Shown here: positions 1 through 7,327 of the stretch, in pieces | Layout: each line of letters begins with the position of its first letter | How positions within the stretch are numbered: the first letter of the stretch is position 1 | From: a virus | DNA: 26,266 nucleotides | Strand: one strand, 5' to 3' | IMG/VR virus record: IMGVR_UViG_3300027747_000104 | Location: 1 to 26,266 of that record | Notes under the pieces: generated by a model | The model's database searches: none | Told to the model about the DNA's origin: nothing | Seen by the model: the letters and a program-made list of their open reading frames with translations, nothing else | Position numbers and translations under genes: made by a program

Positions 1-196
1 CAAACTTTGGAATCTTTGCTTGTTCATCATATCCAACAAGATATGCTTCTCTGCAAATTGGCTGAACATTTTGCACAACAGGGAATCCATAAGGCGCATG
101 AACCGCACATGCTTGAGGTGATAAAGGCGCACGTTGAGTCCATGCAAATGCATTAAATGATAATAAGATGAATAACGATACTAATATTTTTTTCAT
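1..196 (-). CDS. Secreted DNA/RNA non-specific endonuclease, N-terminal part (runs off the window)
   Basis: This reading frame starts at the ATG at 196 and stays open for 65 codons to the window edge, so only the N-terminus is visible. It begins with a clear signal peptide (MKK, a hydrophobic core of about 12 residues, then AFA before W19), so the product should be exported to the periplasm. The mature part contains a CREAYLVGYD segment followed by KIP. This matches the N-terminal strand region of the Endonuclease_NS (NUC1-like) family that many T4-like marine phages carry. The catalytic DRGH-type motif would lie beyond the window, so the family call rests on a short stretch. The ATG overlaps the nrdB stop as ATGA, which indicates translational coupling at the end of the primase-nrd operon. 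A periplasmic nuclease could degrade competing DNA or salvage nucleotides; that role is inference. Confidence 0.6.
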   Translation of the reverse strand, partial: MKKILVSLFILLSFNAFAWTQRAPLSPQACAVHAPYGFPVVQNVQPICREAYLVGYDEQAKIPKF

Positions 197-1188
197 GCCG
201 CTTTCCCCCATACATCTGCCCAATCACCTTTTGTAGCACCCTTTGCATAGTCGGTTGCTCTGTTCTCAAAGAAATTAGTATGCGTTGGTGCATTAATCAT
301 TTCTTCAACCCAAGGTAATGGATTTCTTTTTACTTTAAAAATACCTTTCAATCCAAGACTGATAAGGCGCCTGTCTGCAATATAACGAATGTATTTCTTA
401 ACTTCTTCTGAAGTAAGTCCTTCCATCTCATTGATGCCGAATGCTAAGTCAATAAACTTGTCTTCAAGTTCAACCATTCGTTCTGCTATAGTATATATGC
501 GTGATTTCAATTCATCATTCCAAATCTCATTGTTTTCTTGAATGAATGATCTGAATAGTTTAATCATAGATTCACAATGTTGTGTCTCATCTACAATAGA
601 CCAAGTAACGATCTGTCCCATGCCTCTCATTTTACCCATGCGTGGAAAGTTCAAAAGCATGATGAATGAAGAGAACAACTGCATACCTTCTGTGAATGCG
701 GAGAATACTGCAATGTGTGTAGCAGTAGATTGCAAGTCACCATTTGCATTTGAAATGTCTAACACATAATCGTGTTTGTCTTTCATTTCTTGATATGCTA
801 AGAACTCATTGTATGTTGTATCTGGTAGACCTAATGTTTCAATCAGATGCGAATATGCGGCAACGTGCAACGCTTCTCTAGCGGCAAAGCCAAGCAACAT
901 CATACGCACTTCTGGTTGCTTGAAGTATGGCAGATAGTTCTTTACATAACCACCAGCAACGTCAATGTCACCCTGTGTGAAGAAACGAAAAATGTTTGTG
1001 AGAAAATGTTTCTCTTCTGCTGTTAACTTTTTCTTCCAATCTTTTACATCTTCAGCCATTGGAACTTCTGTATGTAACCAATGACTCTGTTCATGCTTTA
1101 ACCATGCATCATATGCCCACGGATAGTTGAATGGCTTGAATGCATCTCTGCTATCCATTAAATTACTTTTTATTTTTGTTATACTCAT
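193..1188 (-). CDS. nrdB: Ribonucleotide reductase class Ia, beta (radical) subunit
   Basis: NrdB carries the di-iron/tyrosyl radical used by NrdA to reduce ribonucleoside diphosphates, supplying dNTPs for phage replication in the cytoplasm. At 331 residues it is slightly shorter than E. coli NrdB (376). The metal and radical residues can be followed: the Asp in TQGDID, the Glu, His and radical Tyr in REALHVAAYSHL (E-x2-H-x3-Y), the Glu in FTEGMQ, and the Glu and His in VDETQHCE. The tyrosine is present, so a conventional class Ia enzyme is expected. The start is supported by a GGAG box a short distance upstream. It lies downstream of nrdA, thioredoxin and a small membrane protein gene, all in one transcript from the promoter near 4640. 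The nuclease gene overlaps its stop codon. Confidence 0.96.
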   Translation of the reverse strand: MSITKIKSNLMDSRDAFKPFNYPWAYDAWLKHEQSHWLHTEVPMAEDVKDWKKKLTAEEKHFLTNIFRFFTQGDIDVAGGYVKNYLPYFKQPEVRMMLLGFAAREALHVAAYSHLIETLGLPDTTYNEFLAYQEMKDKHDYVLDISNANGDLQSTATHIAVFSAFTEGMQLFSSFIMLLNFPRMGKMRGMGQIVTWSIVDETQHCESMIKLFRSFIQENNEIWNDELKSRIYTIAERMVELEDKFIDLAFGINEMEGLTSEEVKKYIRYIADRRLISLGLKGIFKVKRNPLPWVEEMINAPTHTNFFENRATDYAKGATKGDWADVWGKAA

Positions 1189-1191
1189 TTG

Positions 1192-1491
1192 TTATTCTTC
1201 TCCGAAATGTATTCTTTGGCCAGGATAGTTATTCATAAAGTACGTGAATGTACTTTCGATGGTTGGTTGTTGTGTGATGAACACATTTGTTTTTCTTTCG
1301 TAAATAAAGATTTGGTTATCATGCACTTCAGTTTTACAAATTAATATATCCATGTTTTTATATTTGACTTGTTCAGCTTCTCTCATCACTCTGTCAATTT
1401 CATTTTCTGCTTTATGCATTCTGTTTCTAATGAAAATGATTATGCAACTAACAAGAAAAATTAATTCCATTACACCAAAATTCCAATCCAT
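1192..1491 (-). CDS. Small membrane-anchored protein between thioredoxin and nrdB
   Basis: The 99-residue product is not recognised. It has one hydrophobic segment near the N-terminus (about residues 8-21, ELIFLVSCIIIFI), then a basic NRMHK stop-transfer and a charged, partly helical cytoplasmic domain. The domain ends in a mixed strand-rich region with FIYERKTNVFITQ. The gene starts directly after the thioredoxin stop codon (TAA then ATG) and ends three bases before nrdB. It is therefore fully embedded in the nucleotide-reduction operon. Its position suggests it is made with the reductase, but no sequence feature links it to redox chemistry (single Cys residues only). It could be a membrane tether or an unrelated inserted gene. 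Confidence 0.8.
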   Translation of the reverse strand: MDWNFGVMELIFLVSCIIIFIRNRMHKAENEIDRVMREAEQVKYKNMDILICKTEVHDNQIFIYERKTNVFITQQPTIESTFTYFMNNYPGQRIHFGEE

Positions 1492-1734
1492 TTAAGCACC
1501 CAACCATTCTGTTAATTCATTTTTCATTTTCATGCCAGAAAATCTTTTAACTTCAATGTCACCATCTAACATGACTAAAGTGGGAACACCACGAATGCCA
1601 TAGTCTACTGCGAGTTGTTGATTCTCATCAATGTCAATAACTTCAATTGGAATTTGAGTATCAACATCTTCTAATGTTTTTGCTAACATCTTACATGGCT
1701 GACACCATGATGCTGTAAATCTAAGTACTTTCAT
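1492..1734 (-). CDS. Thioredoxin/glutaredoxin-like reductant (NrdC-like)
   Basis: This 80-residue thioredoxin-fold protein has the active site CQPC at residues 11-14, preceded by FTASW, and the cis-proline loop GVPT at about residues 50-53. It is shorter than bacterial thioredoxin (about 108) and close to T4 NrdC (87). It should re-reduce the C-terminal CxxC pair of the phage NrdA after each turnover. The gene sits three bases after nrdA, with an AAGGAT ribosome binding site inside the nrdA end, so expression is coupled to its partner. WCQPCK is more thioredoxin-like than glutaredoxin-like (CPYC). Confidence 0.93.
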   Translation of the reverse strand: MKVLRFTASWCQPCKMLAKTLEDVDTQIPIEVIDIDENQQLAVDYGIRGVPTLVMLDGDIEVKRFSGMKMKNELTEWLGA

Positions 1735-1737
1735 TTT

Positions 1738-3537
1738 TTATCCTTCACATGCAAGACATGCATCACCATCAATAAGTGCTTTCATATCTAGTTCTTTAAT
1801 TACTTCACGTTCAATACGTTTAGATACTTTATCTGCTTTACCAATCTTTTCTGAACGACAATAGTACAATGTTTTGAGTCCTTGCTTCCATGCTTGAAAG
1901 TGTACTGCATGTAGATACATAATGTTCACATCAGGTCGAAAAAATAGATTCAATGATTGTGCTTGGTCAATATACACTTGTCTATCTGCGGCATGATTAA
2001 CTAACCAACGTTGGTCAATCTCCATAGAAGTCTTGAATACATCTTTTGTCCAATCGTCCATCCATGTTAGATGTTGTACAGAACCATCGTTTGCAATGAT
2101 TGAAGACCAAATATCATTGTAATCATTTTGTGATACTGTATCTCCATCACCTGAAAGATATTTTTGAATAACTCTATCTAACCATTTGTTTTTGGCTAAC
2201 GATGACCCTGATAAAGTGTCCTGACGATAAGCATTAGCACGATAAGGTTCGATACTAGGGCTAGTATTTCCCATGATGATAGACGAAGAAGCATTTGGAG
2301 CAATAGCCATAAGATGACTAAAACGTTGGCCAGTGCCAACAGCATCAATAGCTTCACCTCGCTCTTTACCCAATTTAAGATTCGCATCATTGAGTTGTTC
2401 CCTTATGTGTGAGAAGATTTGTTTGTTTCTTCCGACTGCAAGTGCGGATTCAAATGGGACGTTATTTCGTTGTAGATAAGCATGAAACCCCAAAGCACCG
2501 ATGCCAATACTGCGCTCACGTATGGCAGAGAACCTTGCACGTTCAACGGCGGCAGGAGCATTATCAATAAAATACTGAAGAACATTGTCGAGCATTTCAG
2601 CAATATCAGCAAGAAATAAAGGATCAGTTTTCCAATCATCAAAGTACTCCAAGTTAACTGAAGACAAACAACATACTGCTGTTCTATCTTTATCTGTAGG
2701 TAAAATAATTTCAGAGCAAAGATTACTCTGCTTAATACTTAGTCCCAAATCTTTTTGAAACTGTGGCATAGCACGATTGCTTGCGTCAATGAAATGTAGA
2801 TATGGCTCACCAGTCTGCATACGGATGTCAAGTATACGTTGCCACAAGTCTTTTGCAGAAACCACTTCTCGCACTTCATTACTATGTGGGTCTTTTAATT
2901 CCCAAGAATCATCTGCATCTTTGTCTTGCATACATCGTTCAACGATTTGCATAAATGAATCTGGAATGTTGATGCCATGATGTAGATTGAGTGTACGCAG
3001 ATTAGGATCGCCCGTAGGCTTTCTCATTTCAAGAAATAGAAGAATATCAGGATGAGAGATATCAAGATATGTAGCATAAGAACCACGGCGGGTGCGCCCT
3101 TGACGATATGCAAGACTTGATGCGTCATATGTGCGAAGGTGGGGCATGACTCCAACCGACTTATCATCCGAACTGCGAATGCTGACACCAATACCGACAC
3201 CACCTCCCAACATAGACAACCAATTTACTTCCGCAAGACAGTTAACAAGCCCTTCTGCGCTATCGTGTAGATATGGAAGAAAACATGAAATAGGCAGCCC
3301 ACGGCTACTGCGACCAAAAGAAAGAATGGGAGTAGAATAAGACAACCAATGTTTACTGCTGTATTCGTATAATCGCTGTGCGTGTTCTGGATTGGAACCA
3401 AATGCTTTTGAGACATGAGCAAACCTTTCTTGTGGAGAGGTTTCATCCTCCTTCATATAACTTTCTTTCAATCTTTTAATACCTAACTCATCAAATAATG
3501 AGTCTCTACTGTAGTCAATTACAATATCAGTTGACAT
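1738..3537 (-). CDS. nrdA: Ribonucleotide reductase class Ia, alpha (catalytic) subunit, without ATP-cone
   Basis: NrdA reduces ribonucleoside diphosphates with the radical from NrdB. Catalytic features seen are the first redox Cys in PISC (C85), the N-x-C-x-E triad in SNLCSEI (N272, C274, E276), the second redox Cys in AVCCLSS (about C289/C290), the radical-relay tyrosine pair in TLYYCR, and the C-terminal CLAC (C594, C597) that accepts electrons from thioredoxin. At 599 residues it is much shorter than the E. coli (761) and T4 (754) enzymes. The sequence enters the catalytic domain almost at once, so the N-terminal ATP-cone that mediates dATP inhibition is missing. The short form also occurs in marine T4-like phages. 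An AAGGAA box precedes the ATG. It lies 27 bases after the primase gene in the same operon. Confidence 0.96.
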   Translation of the reverse strand: MSTDIVIDYSRDSLFDELGIKRLKESYMKEDETSPQERFAHVSKAFGSNPEHAQRLYEYSSKHWLSYSTPILSFGRSSRGLPISCFLPYLHDSAEGLVNCLAEVNWLSMLGGGVGIGVSIRSSDDKSVGVMPHLRTYDASSLAYRQGRTRRGSYATYLDISHPDILLFLEMRKPTGDPNLRTLNLHHGINIPDSFMQIVERCMQDKDADDSWELKDPHSNEVREVVSAKDLWQRILDIRMQTGEPYLHFIDASNRAMPQFQKDLGLSIKQSNLCSEIILPTDKDRTAVCCLSSVNLEYFDDWKTDPLFLADIAEMLDNVLQYFIDNAPAAVERARFSAIRERSIGIGALGFHAYLQRNNVPFESALAVGRNKQIFSHIREQLNDANLKLGKERGEAIDAVGTGQRFSHLMAIAPNASSSIIMGNTSPSIEPYRANAYRQDTLSGSSLAKNKWLDRVIQKYLSGDGDTVSQNDYNDIWSSIIANDGSVQHLTWMDDWTKDVFKTSMEIDQRWLVNHAADRQVYIDQAQSLNLFFRPDVNIMYLHAVHFQAWKQGLKTLYYCRSEKIGKADKVSKRIEREVIKELDMKALIDGDACLACEG

Positions 3538-3564
3538 TCAAATTCCTTCTTATTAATTTTACGT

Positions 3565-4587
3565 TCATCTCATCTTCCATATGTTGAATTCAAGTAGTGC
3601 TTTAGGACCACGAAAGGTAAATTTATTTATTGTATCCAAGATTTCATTCTGCGCTTTTCCGGCTAGTATCATATCATTTATATCTTTTTCTTGATATGAT
3701 TTAGGCCAGATTGCTACATTTGCACCTGCACTAATTGCGTCACCTATCTCTCTTACGATTTCTTTATTACGTGGTTCATTATCATAGATCAATACCAACT
3801 TATCTTTCGGTAAGTGATTGAGTGCATACTTCAGATTTGAATTTCCAACTGCAACTGCATTGGGTAAGAATAGACTGTCAATTGGTCCTTCAGTCACAAA
3901 AATAGTCTGTGTTATATCTATCCCGTTCATGTTGAAAATCATAGGCGAATCATCTTTTATTTTCATCACGATGTATCGCAACTTCTCACCACGAATACCA
4001 CGTGCCGTTAGTCCAACCAATTCATCATCGCTATCATAGAACGGCAATACAATTCTAGGCTCGTCAGTTACAATCTTCTCTTCATACTCTGGCGAGAAAA
4101 CTTTTAACTTTTGAACATTGTCAACATAGTATAACGACTTTAATCTATCCTCAGGAATCTTTCGTAAACGTGCATATACAATCGCTTCATGCGTATCGCT
4201 GAGTTTAGATAGGGGAGTTAGAACACCTTTTAGATTGTCCGTTTTGTTGCTACCGAATACAACAGGCTTAAAAACGAATCCGTGTTCTTTGTGTGCTTTA
4301 CGACCAGTCTCACCTTCTTTGTATCGCTCTAAGCAATACTCTTTGTAGAGATTGGGATCAACTGCTTTGATTAGACTGCCAAGCGAAATGCTGACAGCAC
4401 AATTGTGGCACTTGTAGAATAGCCCACCTTTTTGTGCAAAGATGTATCCACGTGCCTTGTTTCTATTTGTTTGGGAATCACCACAGATAGGGCATCTGAA
4501 GTTATAGGTGTAGTCGCCTTTGCGAACAAATTTGTCCAAGCGAACTGAAAGTGTACCAATATACTTTTGGTCTATCCAAATACTCAT
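3565..4587 (-). CDS. 61: DNA primase, gp61-type
   Basis: The 340-residue protein matches the size of T4 gp61 (342). An N-terminal zinc ribbon is formed by CPIC at residues 32-35 and CHNC at 60-63. A Toprim core follows, with the conserved Glu in VTEGPIDSLFL and the acidic cluster in LIYDNEP. It should make RNA primers for lagging-strand synthesis on the helicase encoded at 17806-19221. It is the first gene of the nrd operon and lies just downstream of a sigma70-like promoter whose -10 element is inside an inverted repeat. The RBS is modest (GAGA ahead of the ATG). The T4-style split from helicase (no fused DnaB domain) is clear. Confidence 0.93.
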   Translation of the reverse strand: MSIWIDQKYIGTLSVRLDKFVRKGDYTYNFRCPICGDSQTNRNKARGYIFAQKGGLFYKCHNCAVSISLGSLIKAVDPNLYKEYCLERYKEGETGRKAHKEHGFVFKPVVFGSNKTDNLKGVLTPLSKLSDTHEAIVYARLRKIPEDRLKSLYYVDNVQKLKVFSPEYEEKIVTDEPRIVLPFYDSDDELVGLTARGIRGEKLRYIVMKIKDDSPMIFNMNGIDITQTIFVTEGPIDSLFLPNAVAVGNSNLKYALNHLPKDKLVLIYDNEPRNKEIVREIGDAISAGANVAIWPKSYQEKDINDMILAGKAQNEILDTINKFTFRGPKALLEFNIWKMR

Positions 4588-4616
4588 AAATGTTTCTCAT
4601 AATATACAATGTCAAT

Positions 4617-4642
4617 TGAATGTCTATTATATCAGACATTCA
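4617..4642. repeat. Perfect 9-bp inverted repeat around the primase promoter -10 element
   Basis: Plus-strand arms TGAATGTCT (4617-4625) and AGACATTCA (4634-4642) are perfect complements, separated by 8 bases that contain the -10 hexamer of the leftward promoter. A dyad centred within one base of the -10 is the arrangement expected of an operator that blocks RNA polymerase. RNA hairpin action is less likely because the dyad lies mostly upstream of the expected start. Confidence 0.7.
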
Positions 4643-4654
4643 GACGGAAGTCAA
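4626..4654 (-). promoter_or_regulatory. Sigma70-like early promoter for primase-nrdA-trx-nrdB
   Basis: On the minus strand the -35 TTGACT (4654-4649) and -10 TATAAT (4631-4626) are separated by exactly 17 bases. This is one mismatch from consensus. The -35 begins directly after the stop codon of the upstream gene. Predicted start of transcription is near 4619, giving a leader of about 30 nt. Confidence 0.85.
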
Positions 4655-5086
4655 TTAGTTAAATATTTTTGATAGTGCGGTTAAGTTTACGTTAGAGATT
4701 ACCCAAGCAAGAACAACCATACCACCAGCTACCATCCATTTCCATTGAAGAATTTTTTGCAAATCATTTTCTTCTTTTTTATTATGTTCTTGAATTTCTT
4801 CACGGAGTGCTTTAATCTCATCCATAATTCTACGTTCCGTCAATTCAACTTTATCCGATACCTCACGACTAATTGTAGTAATTCTGGAATGTAATTCCTT
4901 GATATCTGTATTGGTATCGTTTTTTCTTTTTTCCATATCGTTATAGATTTGATTAACCATGCGGTCGTGGTTGTCCACCAGCTTCTCAATAACTGAGTCC
5001 ATTTTACCACAAAGCTGTGTGATAGTCAATACTTGATTCTTTAAGACTTCCACATCAACTTTTAATTCTACCGTAGCATCACTCAT
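4655..5086 (-). CDS. Tail-anchored coiled-coil membrane protein
   Basis: The 143-residue product is a long heptad-rich coiled coil (about residues 5-110) followed by one C-terminal transmembrane segment (WMVAGGMVVLAWVIS, about 116-130). The start at 5086 (MSDATVEL) is chosen over an earlier ATG at 5137. It has a GAGAAG box at suitable spacing and forms an ATGA overlap with the lipoprotein gene, as the two preceding genes also do. The layout (cytoplasmic or periplasmic rod with a membrane anchor) fits an envelope protein of the adjacent spanin-like cassette. A function cannot be assigned. Confidence 0.85.
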   Translation of the reverse strand: MSDATVELKVDVEVLKNQVLTITQLCGKMDSVIEKLVDNHDRMVNQIYNDMEKRKNDTNTDIKELHSRITTISREVSDKVELTERRIMDEIKALREEIQEHNKKEENDLQKILQWKWMVAGGMVVLAWVISNVNLTALSKIFN

Positions 5087-5352
5087 TTGTTTAACTTCTC
5101 GAAAATTATTTTTTGGGTCTCGTACCATTCCGTCCAAGCATCGTGTTTAACTGCACATTCGTAATACGTTGTATAGTTTTCGGTTATTGTTTTGGCTATG
5201 TCAGATAACTTAGCCTCTTCGCTTAGAGTTTTTAACTGAGGGCATCTGATTTTTATTCTATCTGGTGCATCAGGAAACTTGACTGTCACTGGAACGACAG
5301 TTGAACAGCCTGCTATTAATATAAGCAATAAAGGTGCAAGGTATTTAATCAT
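5083..5352 (-). CDS. Small lipoprotein, o-spanin (Rz1)-like candidate
   Basis: The 89-residue protein has a bacterial lipoprotein signal: MIKYL, a Leu/Ile core and the lipobox LIAGC with Cys16 as the lipidated residue. The mature part is a short charged helix-rich region with a Cys pair in KIRCP and YYECAV. Position +2 is Ser, predicting sorting to the outer membrane. It overlaps the membrane coiled-coil gene upstream by ATGA, the order expected for an inner-membrane/outer-membrane spanin pair. Spanins fuse the two membranes at the end of lysis. It lacks the proline-rich character of classical Rz1, so the lysis role is inference. Confidence 0.75.
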   Translation of the reverse strand: MIKYLAPLLLILIAGCSTVVPVTVKFPDAPDRIKIRCPQLKTLSEEAKLSDIAKTITENYTTYYECAVKHDAWTEWYETQKIIFEKLNK

Positions 5353-5795
5353 CTTGAATCCTTAGCCGAATCATTATGTGCTATGAAAAATTCTTTAGGT
5401 ATCTCACATATACCACCTGGCGCAAATTTAATGTCATACTTGACAACTTCTCTGTCAACATATTTTATGACTTCGTTGCCTTGCACTCTAACAATTTCAA
5501 GTTTCTTGACAACTTTTTCTACTATCTTTATATTTTCTTTAGCAGACTGTACTTGAACTTCTGCTACTTTTGCTTCAACATCTTTTACTTTAGCAAGCCA
5601 TGACTCTTCATTTGATATTGCTCCAGCCATGTATGTGCCAACAACAATAGCAATAATAGATATTACTTGAATAGGAATTTTATATGCAGAAAGAAAAGGA
5701 ATGAATCCTAGTACGTATGTTGCAATAACTCCTAATATTCCTGCAAAGAAAATTGCATAGAATATCCAATTGGGAAGCCATTCCAAAATCCACAT
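5349..5795 (-). CDS. Membrane protein with periplasmic coiled coil, i-spanin-like candidate
   Basis: The 148-residue product has two hydrophobic segments (about residues 11-31 and 41-61) and then a long helical stretch (about 68-115) rich in Val/Lys/Glu heptads, ending with FAPGGICEIPKEFF. Classical i-spanins have one N-terminal membrane anchor and a periplasmic coiled coil; here there are two anchors. The partner lipoprotein gene starts inside its stop codon (ATGA). T4-like marine phages often carry a protein of this architecture. It could equally be a membrane scaffold unrelated to lysis. Confidence 0.78.
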   Translation of the reverse strand: MWILEWLPNWIFYAIFFAGILGVIATYVLGFIPFLSAYKIPIQVISIIAIVVGTYMAGAISNEESWLAKVKDVEAKVAEVQVQSAKENIKIVEKVVKKLEIVRVQGNEVIKYVDREVVKYDIKFAPGGICEIPKEFFIAHNDSAKDSR

Positions 5796-5800
5796 AACAA

Positions 5801-5920
5801 TTACTCTTTACTTGCAAATGCTGAACGCACTTTAGCTTCTATTGTTTTCGCCCATGAAGGTTGCGGAAAGTGCCAACCAACAAATGCACCGATTAAAATC
5901 CAAAAAATTGTTTCTAACAT
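5801..5920 (-). CDS. 39-residue single-span membrane protein
   Basis: The ATG at 5920 opens a frame of 39 codons. The product begins MLETIFW, has a hydrophobic segment (about residues 4-17, with GAFVGW), then a PQPSW turn and a basic amphipathic tail ending in SKE. An AAGGAAAC ribosome binding site lies just upstream, and it exactly fills the gap between its neighbours (9 bases after one, 5 before the next). It is a plausible accessory protein of the downstream envelope cassette. Size alone would permit a holin-like or regulatory role, but nothing in the sequence proves one. Confidence 0.72.
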   Translation of the reverse strand: MLETIFWILIGAFVGWHFPQPSWAKTIEAKVRSAFASKE

Positions 5921-5929
5921 ATTGTTTCC

Positions 5930-6970
5930 TTATACTGTGAATTTCTGATTATGCGTCATAAAGTTTTTCTTACGCATAACTGTCTTTGCTACTAAATCTA
6001 ACTCTTCCGCATCTCTATCCCACTTCAATACAAATGGCAAATTGATTTGCGTCTTCATGTCATTCAATACTGCTTCAGCATCAGGTCCCAATGCGGGAAT
6101 CTTTTTACCATACTTTTGAATCGTCTTTTTAAATAACAACTGCAATTCATCTACTGTGATAGGTTTACCATTGCGTGAATCGTTAACTCTATCTAAAAAA
6201 TGTTTAGTGAATGCAACATCAACATTTAACACTTTGAACAATTGATCTAGGTATTTTTCTAATTCATTTAATTGCGCCTGAGAAACTTCTTCAATTAATT
6301 GCTCTTTTTCAAATTGTTCTGTAAACATTCCACTACGCCCATGTCGTAAGAAAATCATTGAGCCAGTCTTTTCATCTTGTAGAATGATTGGCTTCTTAGG
6401 ATACTTTCTGCCGTAGGTTCGTATTGCATTTCCAACTTCATCACTACCAACATACTTTTCATACTTAAGATATTTCTTTTTACCTGTACGTGCTTTGTTA
6501 AAACGCTCTGTGTCAACAACAAATACATCATTCTTTGCGAATCTACGTAAGAATGTTCTGCTTGCTGGAGGATTACCATCTAAGCCTGCAATGCCACTAG
6601 TTCCATTTGCAACATCTTCTTCTACGCCTTCAGACAAATATGTCTTGCCATTGTAATAGTCTAAGAATTGTTCTTCTAACGTTTCTTCTTTAATGTTCTT
6701 TTCTTCTTTGAGAAGGAACAATGCGGCCGCATAGGACGCAAGTTTGGTTTTACCAAATGGCAATTTTTCCAAAACTTTTTTAAGTTTTAGAATCAATAAG
6801 TCAAACTTAGTGAATGAATCATCTTGTGCTATTGTTCTTTTATCTGAAGGTACGACAATGTTTCCTTCGTCATCAATAACACCAGTTTTGTATGCTTCCC
6901 ACTCTCCGAACGGAGTAGTAAACAATCTTAAAATTCTATACACTAAGTATAAGTCTACTAAATTTGCCAC
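5930..6970 (-). CDS. Conserved T4-like phage protein, possible head or virion protein
   Basis: The 346-residue product is not recognised by function. It starts with GTG at 6970 (no ATG occurs for more than 200 codons) directly after the TAA of the preceding gene, with a GAAGAG box. The N-terminus has LVDLYLVYRIL followed by TPFGEWEAYKTGVID, a stretch I associate with conserved T4-like marine phage proteins. The middle is charged and acidic and includes VEEDVANGT. Near the C-terminus, KHFLDRVNDSRN resembles the HF-x-R motif of small BrnT/DUF4258-type folds, but the match is weak. The gene follows two virion-like genes and one other conserved gene without gaps, so a structural role is plausible. 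Confidence 0.85.
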   Translation of the reverse strand: MANLVDLYLVYRILRLFTTPFGEWEAYKTGVIDDEGNIVVPSDKRTIAQDDSFTKFDLLILKLKKVLEKLPFGKTKLASYAAALFLLKEEKNIKEETLEEQFLDYYNGKTYLSEGVEEDVANGTSGIAGLDGNPPASRTFLRRFAKNDVFVVDTERFNKARTGKKKYLKYEKYVGSDEVGNAIRTYGRKYPKKPIILQDEKTGSMIFLRHGRSGMFTEQFEKEQLIEEVSQAQLNELEKYLDQLFKVLNVDVAFTKHFLDRVNDSRNGKPITVDELQLLFKKTIQKYGKKIPALGPDAEAVLNDMKTQINLPFVLKWDRDAEELDLVAKTVMRKKNFMTHNQKFTV

Positions 6971-7327
6971 TTATATACTCTTCTTTAATTTGTTGTACAA
7001 TGCTAAATCTAAAACTCTTACGTCTTCTAATTTAACATACTCAAGATAAACTAAAAATGCATTCAATACATCATGGTTTTTTATATCTATCTTGAACCGT
7101 AACATATTGACAGCCGCTTCAGCACCAAACACATTTGAAAGAGAAATTATGTGATTCAAAATCAATCTCTCTTTCAACTCACTCTTATCTACATATTTGT
7201 TTATAAGTCTTTTGATATACTTGATAATTTTCAGATCATCTAAAAACTCTAAAACTGATATGCAATTAGGATTAAAGTAGTTGCTTACTGCGTACTCATC
7301 AAAGTTATCATCATTTAATGTAGACAT
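6971..7327 (-). CDS. Conserved helical phage protein, function unknown
   Basis: This 118-residue soluble, mostly helical protein has the acidic start [13 protein letters not shown], then a Cys-containing SVLEFLDDL segment and a basic IKYIKRLINKYV helix. I associate proteins beginning this way with conserved T4-like marine phage gene sets, but no function is known to me. Its ATG overlaps the upstream stop (TAATG), and its own TAA abuts the next start, so it is translated as part of a tight operon with the fibre-like and 346-residue proteins. Confidence 0.83.
   Translation of the reverse strand: MSTLNDDNFDEYAVSNYFNPNCISVLEFLDDLKIIKYIKRLINKYVDKSELKERLILNHIISLSNVFGAEAAVNMLRFKIDIKNHDVLNAFLVYLEYVKLEDVRVLDLALYNKLKKSI

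Noticed and set aside
2403-2642. Hydrophobic minus-strand frame within nrdA that resembles a membrane protein
   Set aside because: It lies completely inside the well-supported nrdA frame, and apparent hydrophobicity is a product of out-of-frame reading.
3620-3635. AATAAATA on the minus strand as a late promoter for nrdA
   Set aside because: One mismatch to the late octamer in an AT-rich coding end, and nrdA is an early-type gene already served by the promoter at 4626-4654.
6722-6733. GCGGCCGC (NotI-type) octamers here and near 18583, as possible cloning scars or junctions
   Set aside because: Both lie in frame within well-formed coding sequence, encoding Ala-rich segments (YAAALF and HCAAAN) of intact proteins, so they are natural.
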